Shown: in pieces, positions 43,506 through 52,829 of the stretch
Numbering within the stretch: position 1 is the stretch's first letter
Layout of the letters: every line of letters starts with the position of its first letter
Source: Microcoleus sp. FACHB-672
Lineage (GTDB): Bacteria; Cyanobacteriota; Cyanobacteriia; Cyanobacteriales; Oscillatoriaceae
NCBI RefSeq assembly: GCF_014695725.1
Contig: NZ_JACJOU010000019.1
Coordinates: 1 to 64,000 of the forward strand
Reading direction: 5' to 3'
DNA: 64,000 nucleotides
Position numbers and translations under genes: made by a program
The notes under the pieces: generated by a model
The model's input: the letters and a program-made list of their open reading frames with translations, nothing else
Database searches by the model: none
Told to the model about the DNA's origin: nothing

Positions 43506-44432
43506 ATGGCCGAAGGCAAGATATTGGGTGAAGAAGGAAACCCAACCGCTCAAAATTTAGGAGCGATTTGTCCGGCTTTTTCGCTCGTGCTGCCGGTTTA
43601 TAACGAAGAATTAGGCATTACGACAACGCTGGATCACCTTCAGGAAACGCTTCAGGGTGTCGGTAGCAAATATGAACTCGTTGTCGTAAACGATGGTTCT
43701 ACAGACAGAAGCGGCGAAATTTTACGCGCTCGTTCAGATATCCGGCTTGTCGAACACCCGCGAAATCGGGGATATGGTGCCGCACTGAAAACGGGAATTC
43801 AACACGCTCAGTACCCCTTAATCGTTATTACAGATGCGGATGGCACTTATCCGAATGAGCGAATTCCCGAATTGGTTGCACTGGCAATGCACGCAGATAT
43901 GGTTGTCGGCGCGAGAATCGGGGCAAACGTTCAGTATTCCAACATCCGGAAAATTCCTAAGTGGTTCCTTGTTCATTTTGCCCAATGGGTGGTAAGACGT
44001 CGGATTCCCGATTTGAATAGTGGGTTGCGAGTTTTTCACAAAAGCGTTGTAGAGCGATTTCTGAATATTTTGCCCGACACATTCAGTTTTACAACCACGA
44101 TCACCCTGGCAATGTTGACAAACCATTATTTGGTTCATTATGAGCCAATTGATTATCGGTTTCGGGTAGGTAAAAGTAAGATTAAACCTATCCGCGATAC
44201 GTTAGGGTTTATTCAGCTAATTCTCAGAACCGGCGTCTATTTTGCACCGCTGAGAGTGTTTTTGCCCGTAGCAGGTATATTTTTTGCCGGCTTTCTATTC
44301 ACACTTTTTCAAGATATCTTTGTTCGGGAAGATTTAACCGAGAGAACCCTCATTCTCTTTGTCGCTGCTACGCAGATCGCGATGTTTTCGCTTCTAGCAG
44401 ACATGATCGATAAACGTAATATGCGGTTGTGA
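43506..44432 (+). CDS. GT2 glycosyltransferase, polyprenyl-phosphate sugar synthase-like
   Basis: 308 residues, GGAG about 13 bases before the start. A GT-A domain of the DPM1/polyprenyl-phosphate glucose synthase kind: FSLVLPVYNEELGITTTLDH, ELVVVNDGSTDRSGEIL, NRGYGAALKTGIQHA, the metal-binding VITDADGTYP (D-x-D), IPDLNSGLRVF, HYEPIDYRFRVGKSK. Two hydrophobic C-terminal segments (FLPVAGIFFAGFLFTLF, ILFVAATQIAMFSLLA) anchor it. Such enzymes make the polyprenyl-phosphate-sugar donors that GT-C enzymes use, so it probably serves the four membrane proteins encoded divergently beside it. Confidence 0.85.
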   Translation: MAEGKILGEEGNPTAQNLGAICPAFSLVLPVYNEELGITTTLDHLQETLQGVGSKYELVVVNDGSTDRSGEILRARSDIRLVEHPRNRGYGAALKTGIQHAQYPLIVITDADGTYPNERIPELVALAMHADMVVGARIGANVQYSNIRKIPKWFLVHFAQWVVRRRIPDLNSGLRVFHKSVVERFLNILPDTFSFTTTITLAMLTNHYLVHYEPIDYRFRVGKSKIKPIRDTLGFIQLILRTGVYFAPLRVFLPVAGIFFAGFLFTLFQDIFVREDLTERTLILFVAATQIAMFSLLADMIDKRNMRL

Positions 44433-44467
44433 AATAAGATAAGCAATCTTTGCCTTGCCAGTTTAAA

Positions 44468-45409
44468 TTAAACTTTACCGCGCACCGCTGTTAAATATTG
44501 CCCTAAAAAAGGCAAGCCGGCAAGGGCAGGAATGACATAACGCGACGTGCAAAGTAATCCCAGCGCCGCAGCAGTTGGCGCATTAAAATAAGGCTGGTAA
44601 AACAAAATCAGCGCCGCGTCACGAGTGCCAACACCGGCAAACGTCAAAGGCAATAAACCAGCCAAAATCGCCAGAGGAGAAAGGGCAAGATTTGCCAGAA
44701 AAGGCGTCCAGGCATTGAGGGCAAGGATAAAAAACCAAATTTGTAATAGATGGCAAAACCAGATAAAAATAGAAGTGCCGGTGATTATAGCCAGTTGACG
44801 CTTATCGCTCCAAAAATAATCGTGCATTTCTGACCAAGAAAAGCGCATTTTGTCAAGTTTAACCTTAAGCTTTTTAGGAGCAAACCCGCTCAAAATCGTA
44901 AAAAATAACTGGGCAAGCCGGCGAGAACTTAGCAGTAGTATGCCTGCAAGCAAGCCGGTAGCAACTCCAGCCGTCATCAGCCAAAACAAAATATCTTTGT
45001 GCCGGTAAAACATTAACCCAAACACACACCAAAGCAGCAGCGACAACATATCGCAAGCCTTCTCAAACACCACCAACGACAGTGAAAGGGAACCACTCAA
45101 ATGTCCCTTATCCCGCATAAAATAAGCCTTCGCTATATCACCCATTTTCGAGGGCAGCACCATATTCAACGTGCTTGCAGCTAGAATTAAACCATTCGCC
45201 TCACCAAAACCCAATCTGCTGCCGGTGGGCATCAATTGTTGCAAACGCCATGAAGTCAACATCGTCAGGGGCACCACCATACCCAGACTAATTGCTATCC
45301 AAATAACATGACAATTTTGAAAAACTTTAATTAGGTTAAGAAAATCAATTTTAGAATAAATAACCGCCAAAATAATCAGGCTGACAGCCAAAGAAATAAT
45401 TCGTTTCAT
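44468..45409 (-). CDS. LPG-synthase-TM-family membrane protein (AglD/YbhN-like)
   Basis: 313 residues with eight or so transmembrane helices. The marker blocks of the family are present: WIAISLGMVVPLTMLTSWRL, a first-half LPSKMGDIAKAYFMRDKGHL and SLSLVVFEKACDMLSLLL, and a late PLTFAGVGTRDAALILFYQP. Members relate to the flippase domain of MprF and to AglD, and are often placed with glycosyltransferases that use polyprenyl-phosphate sugars. Convergent with the GT2 gene, 35 bases apart. Specific transport is inferred, not shown. Confidence 0.82.
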   Translation of the reverse strand: MKRIISLAVSLIILAVIYSKIDFLNLIKVFQNCHVIWIAISLGMVVPLTMLTSWRLQQLMPTGSRLGFGEANGLILAASTLNMVLPSKMGDIAKAYFMRDKGHLSGSLSLSLVVFEKACDMLSLLLWCVFGLMFYRHKDILFWLMTAGVATGLLAGILLLSSRRLAQLFFTILSGFAPKKLKVKLDKMRFSWSEMHDYFWSDKRQLAIITGTSIFIWFCHLLQIWFFILALNAWTPFLANLALSPLAILAGLLPLTFAGVGTRDAALILFYQPYFNAPTAAALGLLCTSRYVIPALAGLPFLGQYLTAVRGKV

Positions 45410-45473
45410 TTATGTTTTCTTATCACTTATTTATCACTCATCATTTTATAAAATCAACCGTTAACTCATCTGT

Positions 45474-45545
45474 ATATGCCTAATGGCACGCTGCGCTATC
45501 ATCTGTATTTATCTGTATTCATCTGCGTGCATCTGTGGTTAAAAA
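45474..45545. repeat. Dispersed intergenic repeat, copy 3 (inverted)
   Basis: Read on the minus strand: AACCACAGATGCACGCAG, then repeated ATGAATACAGAT/AAATACAGATG, then ATAGCGCAGCGTGCC. The same end occurs at 37933-37979. Variation lies in the number of 11-12-base CAGATxxATx units. Confidence 0.7.
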
Positions 45546-45548
45546 TTA

Positions 45549-46136
45549 TTACTCCTCCCTCAACTCAAAATCAACCCGCTCATACATCTCACTTAAAGCA
45601 ATTGTAAAATCTATCGAAGACAAAGTTAAAACAGCATCCGCCGATTCATAGTAACTCAACAGCCATTTGCCCTCAGAAGTTTTAGAAAATTGTTCAACAT
45701 GAAACCTATATTGATCAATCAGAATATATTCCTTAAATTCAGGAATCGAGCGATAAAAATCAAATTTCTCACCTCTATCGTAAGTTTTTGTTGACTTAGA
45801 TAAAACCTCAACAATTACCAGCGGATTCATTACAGTATCCGTGCGACTTTCATGGTATGCCGGCTCCCCTTCAATCACCATAATATCTGGATAAGTGTAC
45901 AATTTATAATGCGTCATCCACAAACGCACATCGTTCATAAAGACGCGATAATTTTGCCGACGAAAAGCAAAATGTAAATGAGCGCTAAGATTAACTACAA
46001 TTTGGTTATGATTAGTAGTGCCACCTGTCATGGGTACGATTTCTCCATCTCTATACTCATTTTTATATTCAGCCGCTTCCTCCAGCGCCAAATACTCTTC
46101 AGGCGTGTAATAGCGTTTTTCCGTTTGCGCCGGCAT
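45549..46136 (-). CDS. Uma2-family (DUF820) PD-(D/E)XK nuclease-like protein
   Basis: 195 residues from the ATG at 46136, with GGAGG eight bases upstream; a GTG one codon earlier is possible. The layout is typical: RYYTPEEYLALEEAAEYKNE, DGEIVPMTGGTTNHN, VFMNDVRLWM, YTYPDIMVIEGEPAYHE, PLVIVEVLSKSTKTYDRGEK with the nuclease acids (D in YPDIMV, E in VEVLS), and EYILIDQYRFHVEQF. Uma2 genes are strongly amplified in cyanobacteria and their function is unclear. A broken N-terminal copy lies immediately upstream (46151-46262). Confidence 0.85.
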   Translation of the reverse strand: MPAQTEKRYYTPEEYLALEEAAEYKNEYRDGEIVPMTGGTTNHNQIVVNLSAHLHFAFRRQNYRVFMNDVRLWMTHYKLYTYPDIMVIEGEPAYHESRTDTVMNPLVIVEVLSKSTKTYDRGEKFDFYRSIPEFKEYILIDQYRFHVEQFSKTSEGKWLLSYYESADAVLTLSSIDFTIALSEMYERVDFELREE

Positions 46137-46150
46137 CACATCTTCCTCCC

Positions 46151-46262
46151 AATGTAGTGGAACAATCTCACCGTTCCTGTACTAACTTTTGTATTCAGCC
46201 ACTTCCTCCAGTGCCAAATACTCTTCAGGCGTGTAATGGCGCTTTGGTGGCAGTTCTTTCAT
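46151..46262 (-). pseudogene. Uma2 N-terminal remnant with in-frame stop
   Basis: MKELPPKRHYTPEEYLALEE and VAEYKS, then TAG (46182-46184), then YRNGEIVPL. This matches the first 37 residues of the intact Uma2 gene just downstream, with the TAG where that gene has GAG (E). After VPL the similarity ends. It is a partial tandem copy fused to the leader of the intact gene. Confidence 0.75.
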
Positions 46263-46290
46263 CAAACAATGACACAACTTAGCTCAATCT

Positions 46291-46821
46291 TCATTCAATC
46301 CTTGAAACAGCTTTAAGCGAAGTTGCCAAAATTTTACCTTGAATTAACTCAAACCTAATAGTTTCAGCCGAATTGCTACGAATTTTTTGACCTTGAAACG
46401 TGACTTCCTCATTCGCATTAAAAGTTGCGGTTGCAGTTTTTCCATCCGGACTAACTTGAACTTTTAAATTTGAATAGGAACCGTTGTAGTTCTGCATCCT
46501 CTGAAATCCCTGTTCCAGATATCGGCGATATTCTTCACGGTTCAAACGAAGGGTTTGAGAACCAGACGCGGCTTGCAGAGTTACTTCAATGGCAATCTTA
46601 GGAGACATAAATTTAGTAATCGTCTCAGCATTTCTATTTTTTGTAGCAAGCTTCATTTGCTCCATAATATTGCGAACTTGAGTTTCTGTAATTTTCTGCG
46701 TTTGTTGAGTTGCTTGGGCTGTGAAATTCGGGATCGCTTCCTTCGCTGATACTGGGCAAACGAGACATAAACTCAGTGCCAAACCGGCCAACATTGCTTT
46801 GCTATAACCGCTCAAATACAT
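46291..46821 (-). CDS. Exported NTF2/SnoaL-like protein
   Basis: 176 residues from the ATG at 46821, which has AAAGGAG eight bases upstream; longer in-frame starts (to 46914) lack one. Signal peptide YSKAMLAGLALSLCLVCPVS, cleavage near AKEA. The mature part has the helix and curved sheet of the NTF2-like fold: TETQVRNIMEQMKLATKNRN, ITKFMSPKIAIEVTL, LNREEYRRYLEQGFQRMQNY, LKVQVSPDGKTATATFNANE, ETIRFELIQGKILATSLKAV. No catalytic residues can be assigned. Function unknown. Confidence 0.65.
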   Translation of the reverse strand: MYLSGYSKAMLAGLALSLCLVCPVSAKEAIPNFTAQATQQTQKITETQVRNIMEQMKLATKNRNAETITKFMSPKIAIEVTLQAASGSQTLRLNREEYRRYLEQGFQRMQNYNGSYSNLKVQVSPDGKTATATFNANEEVTFQGQKIRSNSAETIRFELIQGKILATSLKAVSRIE

Positions 46822-47073
46822 AACCTGTTCTCCTTTGCCTTGCTCATTCATGGAATCTAATGTTATCAAATGAATTGTAGCGACAATAGCGCCATACACA
46901 GCCGGCACTAACATCTGCAGCTACCGGCAGGCAGCGTTTTTCAAGTCTCCCAGCAATATTATGAATATAATCAACAGCTTTTGGTATGAGAATTTTGCCT
47001 ATTTCGCCGCAGCGAGATAGACAAATATTCGCTAATGTGACTCAAAACCTCACCGAAATAAAGCCGGCACTCA

Positions 47074-47955
47074 CTAGCGCCCCTGCAAACGCGACTGCAC
47101 AATACGAGCAAATTCTTCACGTCCGTTCTGAAGATTTGCAGGAACACCATTCGGGTATTGCTGGCCAATCACACCCTGTAAGCGTTCAACCCGGTTGCCT
47201 GGGTTTGGGTGAGAACTCAAAAACTCTGGCGATGCTCCCCCACTCCTTGCTGCCTCGAATATCTTCATCACCTCGATCAACCCCCTCGGATCGTAACCGG
47301 CTTCACTCATAAACCGCACACCTAGCCGATCACTCTCCAACTCATCCTCGCGTCCATAACGCAAACTCACCATTTGGTTAACAGCCTGCGCGAGCACAGC
47401 CCCCTGCCTTCCGCCCCCCTGTTCATCCGTCGTTGCCACACCTACAGCCGTTACCAGTGACCCGCCAAGCTGCTGTTTTGCCAAGTGTTCAGCCCCATGC
47501 CGACCTATGACGTGACCGACTTCGTGGGCCAGCACACCCGCCAGTTGAGCTTCCGAATTCATCTTTCTTAGCAACGCAACCGTAACAAAAATCTGCCCCC
47601 CAGGCAGCGCAAAGGCATTCACAGTTTTCGGATCAGCCAGTAAATGAAATTCAAACGGATAGCCTGAACCAGACGCTACCGAGTTTTGCACAACCTGCTG
47701 TCCCACCTGATCGATATAAGCTTGCAGCTGTTCATCTGGGTAAAGACCACCAAACTGTTGGGCGATTCTCCCTCGTCCCTGAAGCCCAAGCGCCACCTCT
47801 TCCCTGGGTGAGAGTTTTACCCGCTGCTTTTCCCCAGTGATCGGATTTTCTACCGTACTCGTGAAATAACTAATCAGCCCAAAAAACGCGACTAAAAGCC
47901 CCAACCCCATACGGAACAACACTCGGTTCACTGGTTTTCTCCCATTGGTCGCCAA
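47074..47955 (-). CDS. M48-family zinc metalloprotease
   Basis: 293 residues. An N-terminal hydrophobic helix (VLFRMGLGLLVAFFGLISYF) anchors it or exports it. VLAHEVGHVIGRHGAEHLAK holds the zinc site H144-E145-x-x-H148; the third ligand is probably E205 in YGREDELESDRLG. NAFALPGGQIFVTVALLRKM and RSGGASPEFLSSHPNPGNRV complete the M48 (BepA/HtpX-like) pattern. Such proteases work in envelope protein quality control. No cofactor gene adjacent. Confidence 0.9.
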   Translation of the reverse strand: MATNGRKPVNRVLFRMGLGLLVAFFGLISYFTSTVENPITGEKQRVKLSPREEVALGLQGRGRIAQQFGGLYPDEQLQAYIDQVGQQVVQNSVASGSGYPFEFHLLADPKTVNAFALPGGQIFVTVALLRKMNSEAQLAGVLAHEVGHVIGRHGAEHLAKQQLGGSLVTAVGVATTDEQGGGRQGAVLAQAVNQMVSLRYGREDELESDRLGVRFMSEAGYDPRGLIEVMKIFEAARSGGASPEFLSSHPNPGNRVERLQGVIGQQYPNGVPANLQNGREEFARIVQSRLQGR

Positions 47956-48116
47956 ATTCCTGGTCAGGAGATTACCATGCAGTTACCAAATCTAGCATCT
48001 GTCTTAAGGTGACTTTTTGCCGCCGGCATTCCTATTTCAGTGAAGATCGCCCTCAATGTTCTGCTAATTTTTCAGCTTGAGAAAACAAGTCAAAATTCAA
48101 AATTAACCTCGAATAT

Positions 48117-49745
48117 TTACAACCGGCGCTCCACTTTTAGCGGTTCACCGGGTGCAAGTTTTTTAACCTCATCCGTGAGGTCTAACCAAGGTTGTAATTG
48201 ACCTAACTGAAATGTGCGACTCATCACCACATAAATTGAAGTTTGGTCGCACCCAATGCCGGCACCCACCACCTTTTGCCAGGAGTCTGCTTGCAGTTCA
48301 TCGGTGACAACCCACCGGCAATTTTCCCACCGCAATCGGCGCGTGAAACGGAAGGGCGCATCCTGCTTGCCGGTGATTAACATTTTTTGTAATAACTTGC
48401 GAATTAAATTCGGGAAAAACCGCCCAAAACCAAGCATCACCACCCGCAATAAAATTAATTTGGCTGGCGTCATTTGTTGCTGTTTCGCCCACCCCAACTG
48501 ACCTTGAATCGAAATTTCTTCTTTGTCGATCTGGACTTGATAAGGGCCGATTAAATGACCCACTGCATTTTTAACAGAGTTCCCCTCACGTACTAACAGA
48601 GAAAACTGCGTATCAGATGCAACCAACTTGCGATCACGAAACAGTTTAAAGACCCCACCTTTATTAACCGCTAAATACAATTCTGTAGAGACGCGAGAAA
48701 CCTTATCTGTGCGAGTGATATCGTCCTCAAAAGTGCGGTCAATTAAAAGTTGAGCTTCGGGCAACCAAATGCGAGTGCTGGGGGGGAGAATCGGTGTGGG
48801 TCTTTCGGGCACAAAATCCCGCCAAGCGAGTAAATAATTCCAGGTATGGTGACCAATGATGTGATCATCTGAGTGAGAAGCCGCCAAACCGGCATCCAAT
48901 CCTTGCAAAAAATAATCATTAATTCTGAGGGCATCTGGCAGCCAGCGACCGGCTAATTCAAACCCGTGGGGGAAAAAGTTGTAAGTGTTGCGGCTTGCAT
49001 ATTCACCGCCATAAGATCCATCGGGGTGCATAAAATGGCCGGCTAACTCAACCGCTTTCGTAATTGCTTCTTTCAATCTCACATCCGGTTTTAGCTGGTA
49101 AATTTTAGCCAGACAGAAAATCGTCAGGGTATGGTAGCCCGGATCGCAACCCTCGTATTCCTGAAACCAGCCTTCCTTACTTTGCCAATCTAGCACCCGT
49201 TCTAAACGTATTGCTTTTGCCCGTTTCCACTTCGAGGTTTTTAATAGCTGAGACAGCAATTCTAGGCACAACACAATTAAAGCTTGGTGATTCGTTAGTT
49301 GCCCACTTTCATTGTGATTTGCTAACCAGTCTGCCCGTTTTTCAAAAAATCTTACGGCTTCATCACTGTATAGCCCCATTAGCAAATAACTTTCGATACA
49401 CGCTAGTAGGGAAAATGCTGCAGCCCCACCGGCTCTTTCATAAGGGAAATAATCATCACAAGACCCATCTGCATGGGCGCTGCGGGCTGCGTAAAGTATG
49501 CCAGCTTCTACGAAATCTCGAATCACCGGCTGCTGGTAAAAAGGGTTATTTGGCACATTTGTATCGTAAGCCAAAGCCAAGGGCCAAACAAACTCCTGAG
49601 ACATTCCACTCGGAAAATCAATAATTTTGTAATGCCAGAAGTTGCGGTCAAAACACCCATAGGTCGGACTGTGGCGATTACGATCTAACAGTGTTAAAAT
49701 TTTCGGAATTTGTGCCAATGCCTCACGGGCAAATAAATCTCTCAT
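48117..49745 (-). CDS. Large alpha/alpha-toroid-like protein, heparinase-type layout
   Basis: 542 residues, no signal peptide. The first 330 residues are helical with conserved aromatic/acidic patches (YGCFDRNFWHYKIIDFPSGM, DDYFPYERAGGAAAFSLLAC, DPGYHTLTIFCLAKIYQL, MHPDGSYGGEYASRNTYNFF), as in alpha/alpha-toroid glycan-active proteins; residues 340-542 are mainly beta, as in heparinase II/III-like C-terminal domains. The catalytic residues cannot be fixed. Beside GT2 and MurG-like genes, a role in making or trimming an exopolysaccharide is plausible. I do not recognise a named family. Confidence 0.6.
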   Translation of the reverse strand: MRDLFAREALAQIPKILTLLDRNRHSPTYGCFDRNFWHYKIIDFPSGMSQEFVWPLALAYDTNVPNNPFYQQPVIRDFVEAGILYAARSAHADGSCDDYFPYERAGGAAAFSLLACIESYLLMGLYSDEAVRFFEKRADWLANHNESGQLTNHQALIVLCLELLSQLLKTSKWKRAKAIRLERVLDWQSKEGWFQEYEGCDPGYHTLTIFCLAKIYQLKPDVRLKEAITKAVELAGHFMHPDGSYGGEYASRNTYNFFPHGFELAGRWLPDALRINDYFLQGLDAGLAASHSDDHIIGHHTWNYLLAWRDFVPERPTPILPPSTRIWLPEAQLLIDRTFEDDITRTDKVSRVSTELYLAVNKGGVFKLFRDRKLVASDTQFSLLVREGNSVKNAVGHLIGPYQVQIDKEEISIQGQLGWAKQQQMTPAKLILLRVVMLGFGRFFPNLIRKLLQKMLITGKQDAPFRFTRRLRWENCRWVVTDELQADSWQKVVGAGIGCDQTSIYVVMSRTFQLGQLQPWLDLTDEVKKLAPGEPLKVERRL

Positions 49746-49879
49746 AGTAATTTTAGATTTTAGATTTTAGATTTTAAATTAAGCACACCATAAAACCAAG
49801 ACTTAATACTTGACAACTTTCTTAATTCTTAATTACTTTCACTCTTCGACTCAGAACTCAGCACTCAGCACTCAAGACT

Positions 49880-50824
49880 CTATCCCCTAAAATCCCTCCG
49901 CCGTAGTCGCAGTTGAATTTCTTCCATCAGTTTACGGTTAGCTGCCAGTAAATCAGCAACTAACCCTAAAATCCATAACTGAAAGCCCATCAAAATTAAA
50001 ATGCTAGCCAGAATTAAACTGGGAATTCGGGTACGTTCAGTGCCGGCAAAAAAATAAATCAGCCAGCGAATGCCAAGAGTTACACCCATACTAAACGGTA
50101 CGCTCCCTAAGAATAAGAAAAAGCGGAGCGGTTTGTAGACCATGAAAATCCGCAAGATAGTAAACAGGGAACGCACCACATAGGAAGGAATGCTCTTGAC
50201 CAAGCGGGAGGATCGTAACACGCCATTGGTGCGAACCGGCACAGAGGTGATAGCCATCCCTTTTTGGCCGGCTTGAATAATGGTTTCTAAGGTATAGGTA
50301 TATTCATTAAAGACATTTAACTGCATCGCCGCCTCCCGGCTAAAGGCGCGAAAGCCGCTAGGCGCATCGGGGATATTGGTATTGCTAGCAAGGCGCACCA
50401 CCCAACTGCCCAACTTCTGCAAGAATTTTTTAGCCGGCGAAAAGTGTTTGATTTCTGTAATGGGGCGTGCTCCCACCACAATTTCAGCTTGCCCTAACAG
50501 AATAGGCCGGATCAGCTGGGGAATATCCTCCGCACAATACTGATTATCTGCATCCGTGTTGACAATGATATCAGCACCGGCTTTCAGCGAAGCTTCTAGC
50601 CCTGCCATAAACGCTTTTGCTAAACCCTGGTTGCAGGAAAGACGAATAATATGTTCAACGCCACACTCCTTCGCCACTTCAAGCGTGCGATCTTGGCTGC
50701 CATCATCAACCACCAGCCACTCAATCACATCGATCCCAGGCAGTTGGCGCGGTAAGGCTGCTAGCGTGACGCCTAGGGTGTTTTCCTCGTTGTAGCAAGG
50801 AATTTGGATAATCAGTTTCGTCAT
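49880..50824 (-). CDS. GT2 glycosyltransferase with C-terminal membrane segments
   Basis: 314 residues. GT-A pattern: LIIQIPCYNEENTLGVTLAA, EWLVVDDGSQDRTLEVAKEC, SCNQGLAKAFMAGLEASLKA, IIVNTDADNQYCAEDIPQLI with the D-A-D metal site, IPDAPSGFRAFSREAAMQLN. The C terminus has two or three transmembrane helices (PLRFFLFLGSVPFSMGVTLG, SLILASILILMGFQLWILG) and a basic tail (QLRLRRRDFRG). Of the polyprenyl-phosphate glycosyltransferase kind or an inner-leaflet transferase; the sugar is unknown. On the same strand as, and downstream-facing to, the toroid-like gene. Confidence 0.82.
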   Translation of the reverse strand: MTKLIIQIPCYNEENTLGVTLAALPRQLPGIDVIEWLVVDDGSQDRTLEVAKECGVEHIIRLSCNQGLAKAFMAGLEASLKAGADIIVNTDADNQYCAEDIPQLIRPILLGQAEIVVGARPITEIKHFSPAKKFLQKLGSWVVRLASNTNIPDAPSGFRAFSREAAMQLNVFNEYTYTLETIIQAGQKGMAITSVPVRTNGVLRSSRLVKSIPSYVVRSLFTILRIFMVYKPLRFFLFLGSVPFSMGVTLGIRWLIYFFAGTERTRIPSLILASILILMGFQLWILGLVADLLAANRKLMEEIQLRLRRRDFRG

Positions 50825-51400
50825 GGGTTGAGAGGTGCTTGCTGCCCAGATTTTAGCCCCTGCCGGTGACTTCCCACACTAGCCGGTTATGAGTTGCGCC
50901 AACTTTATTGTGGGCGGCAACCGATCAGACTCCATTTAATCAGTTAACGCTCCTGCATTCACCAAGCCTCTAAAAAATTCACTCTGAGGCGCATTTACAA
51001 CCGCAGGATCGCTGCTTCACTGACTTTCTCCGCACCTCAAAACGCACTCTAAAAACATCTTGAGTATGCTTAGCATTTTTAGCTGATGTCTGTGGTATGT
51101 TGTCGAAAGTCTTGAGAAAGACAATTGGAATGAACTTAAAAGTTAATTCTAGCGTCTGCTTTTATAGAATCAATGGGGTGCAATTCGTCATGTTAATGTC
51201 ATCAATAATTTTAACTGTTATTTGGCTTTTAAACCGGCTTCTTCAAAACGTAACCGTTAAATTGCAGAGTGTACTGTCTTGCTTTATACAAAGTCCTGAA
51301 TTCGACGCTTCTGTACAGATTTCCCTCAAAACAGGTATTAAACCACCCGTAAACCTATCAGATCCCTATTTTCTGTACCTCGGAGCAGCTAATTAAGTGT
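50825..51400. other. Divergent intergenic region with a doubtful small frame
   Basis: A 99-codon frame at 51097-51396 (MLSKVLRKTIGMNLKVNSSV...) has one hydrophobic stretch (FVMLMSSIILTVIWLLNRLL) and stops four bases before the next gene, which is compatible with a small leader gene. It has no clear ribosome-binding site or family match, so confidence is low. Confidence 0.3.
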
Positions 51401-52696
51401 ATGATTCAGGAACAGGCTTTAAATATTGAAATCCCCCAATCCTCACTGGTTCCTTTGGCCTCTCTCCCTTCAACTGAACCTTGGCTGATCTACGCCCTTG
51501 GCGGCGGCTGGGGTCATTTAGTTCGCTCGCTGAGTTTCGGTCGAATTGCAGCAATTCACAGGCCCGTGATTATCCTCTGCAACAGTCCTTATGCGGCTCA
51601 ATTATTGCAATATGAAGCCTCTGATCGTCGGCTTTACGCTGATTTATTGCTTGCAAAGGAACCCGTAAAGATACAAAAACAAGAAGTAGACGAGTATTCA
51701 GGATTACTTTCTACTCTTTCTATGTTACCTTTCTCGGAAGATTTACGTTTCACCTTTGAAAATTCAGAATTCTTAGAAACAACTGAACCTTTGCCAATTG
51801 TGGAGGGATGTTATCTCCAGGTCATTTCACCCATCGCGTCATCTAGCACTATCAAAAATCAGGTGCGTCAAATGCTGGCGGAGGAGCAGTATGAGTGTGT
51901 AATTGTAGATACTTTCCCCAGAGGACTTGGCGGAGAGCTTGCAGAGATATTACCGCTATTAAGCGCCCCGAAAGTTCTAATTCATCGAGACATTAATCCG
52001 GATTATGTTGTTGCTAAGAATTTGCCGGATTTCGTTGCAGATAACTTTGATTTAGTAATTGTGCCGGGAGAAGGTGAGGAGATGCCTTTGGCAGAACTTC
52101 CCCAGGTTCGACATACTGCGCCGTGGTTGATCCGCAGCGCCGGCGAACTGCCAGATGTCACCCGCGCTAGAACTTTATTGGGTTTAAATCCCATTGACAC
52201 TAACCCGTTGATAGTGATCTGCGCTGCCGGTCGTGCTGAAGAGTTAAGCTTGTATGGCAACTTGACACGAGTGCTGGCTGAATCGCTGCCTGGAGTGACA
52301 GTGCGGTGTTTAGCGCCTGAGTGCCCAGAAAATTGTCCGGCTGAATTGTGGGTGTTTCACTGGCCGGGAATTGAATGTTTGCCGGCAGCGGATGTGGTGG
52401 TGGGAGGTGCCGGTTATAACACTTTTTATGAATGTCTTTCTGTGGGTGTTCCTTTGGTAGCGTTTGCTTTTAAACGGCAATACGACCGGCAGGAAATGCG
52501 TGTGCTACGGTGGATAGAGAATCAAGCAACTGTGCCGGTGAAGTTGGTTGAAAGTGTGGAGGGTGCACTCTCGGCTGTTTGCGATTTCCTCAATCAGGCT
52601 AAGAAATCAATATCCTCAGCTGAAATTCCAAAAGCATACATGAATGGTGCTGCCGGCGCTGTCAAACTGATTGAGCAATTTGTCAGCTATGGCTGA
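51401..52696 (+). CDS. MurG-like GT-B glycosyltransferase
   Basis: 431 residues. LIYALGGGWGHLVRSLSFGR is the Gly-rich N-terminal loop of MurG/GT28-type enzymes, where H contacts the acceptor. The C-terminal domain has NPLIVICAAGRAEELSLYG, CLAPECPENCPAELW, IECLPAADVVVGGAGYNTFY (GGAGxNT, donor-binding) and ECLSVGVPLVAFAFKRQYDR. Residues 85-200 form a variable acceptor region. Not MurG itself: too long and divergent. Lies in the glycan region, divergent from a GT2 gene; product unknown. Confidence 0.8.
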   Translation: MIQEQALNIEIPQSSLVPLASLPSTEPWLIYALGGGWGHLVRSLSFGRIAAIHRPVIILCNSPYAAQLLQYEASDRRLYADLLLAKEPVKIQKQEVDEYSGLLSTLSMLPFSEDLRFTFENSEFLETTEPLPIVEGCYLQVISPIASSSTIKNQVRQMLAEEQYECVIVDTFPRGLGGELAEILPLLSAPKVLIHRDINPDYVVAKNLPDFVADNFDLVIVPGEGEEMPLAELPQVRHTAPWLIRSAGELPDVTRARTLLGLNPIDTNPLIVICAAGRAEELSLYGNLTRVLAESLPGVTVRCLAPECPENCPAELWVFHWPGIECLPAADVVVGGAGYNTFYECLSVGVPLVAFAFKRQYDRQEMRVLRWIENQATVPVKLVESVEGALSAVCDFLNQAKKSISSAEIPKAYMNGAAGAVKLIEQFVSYG

Positions 52697-52829
52697 TGCC
52701 GGTGTCTGCGAATTCTTGATTTTTTATCCATTGCGTCGGGTGTTTCTGCAAGCCATTTACCAGATTGCTATCATTAAAACTTAAAGAGTTTTACGATCAG
52801 CGAAAAACCAATCACGCATTTAGGGTTTT

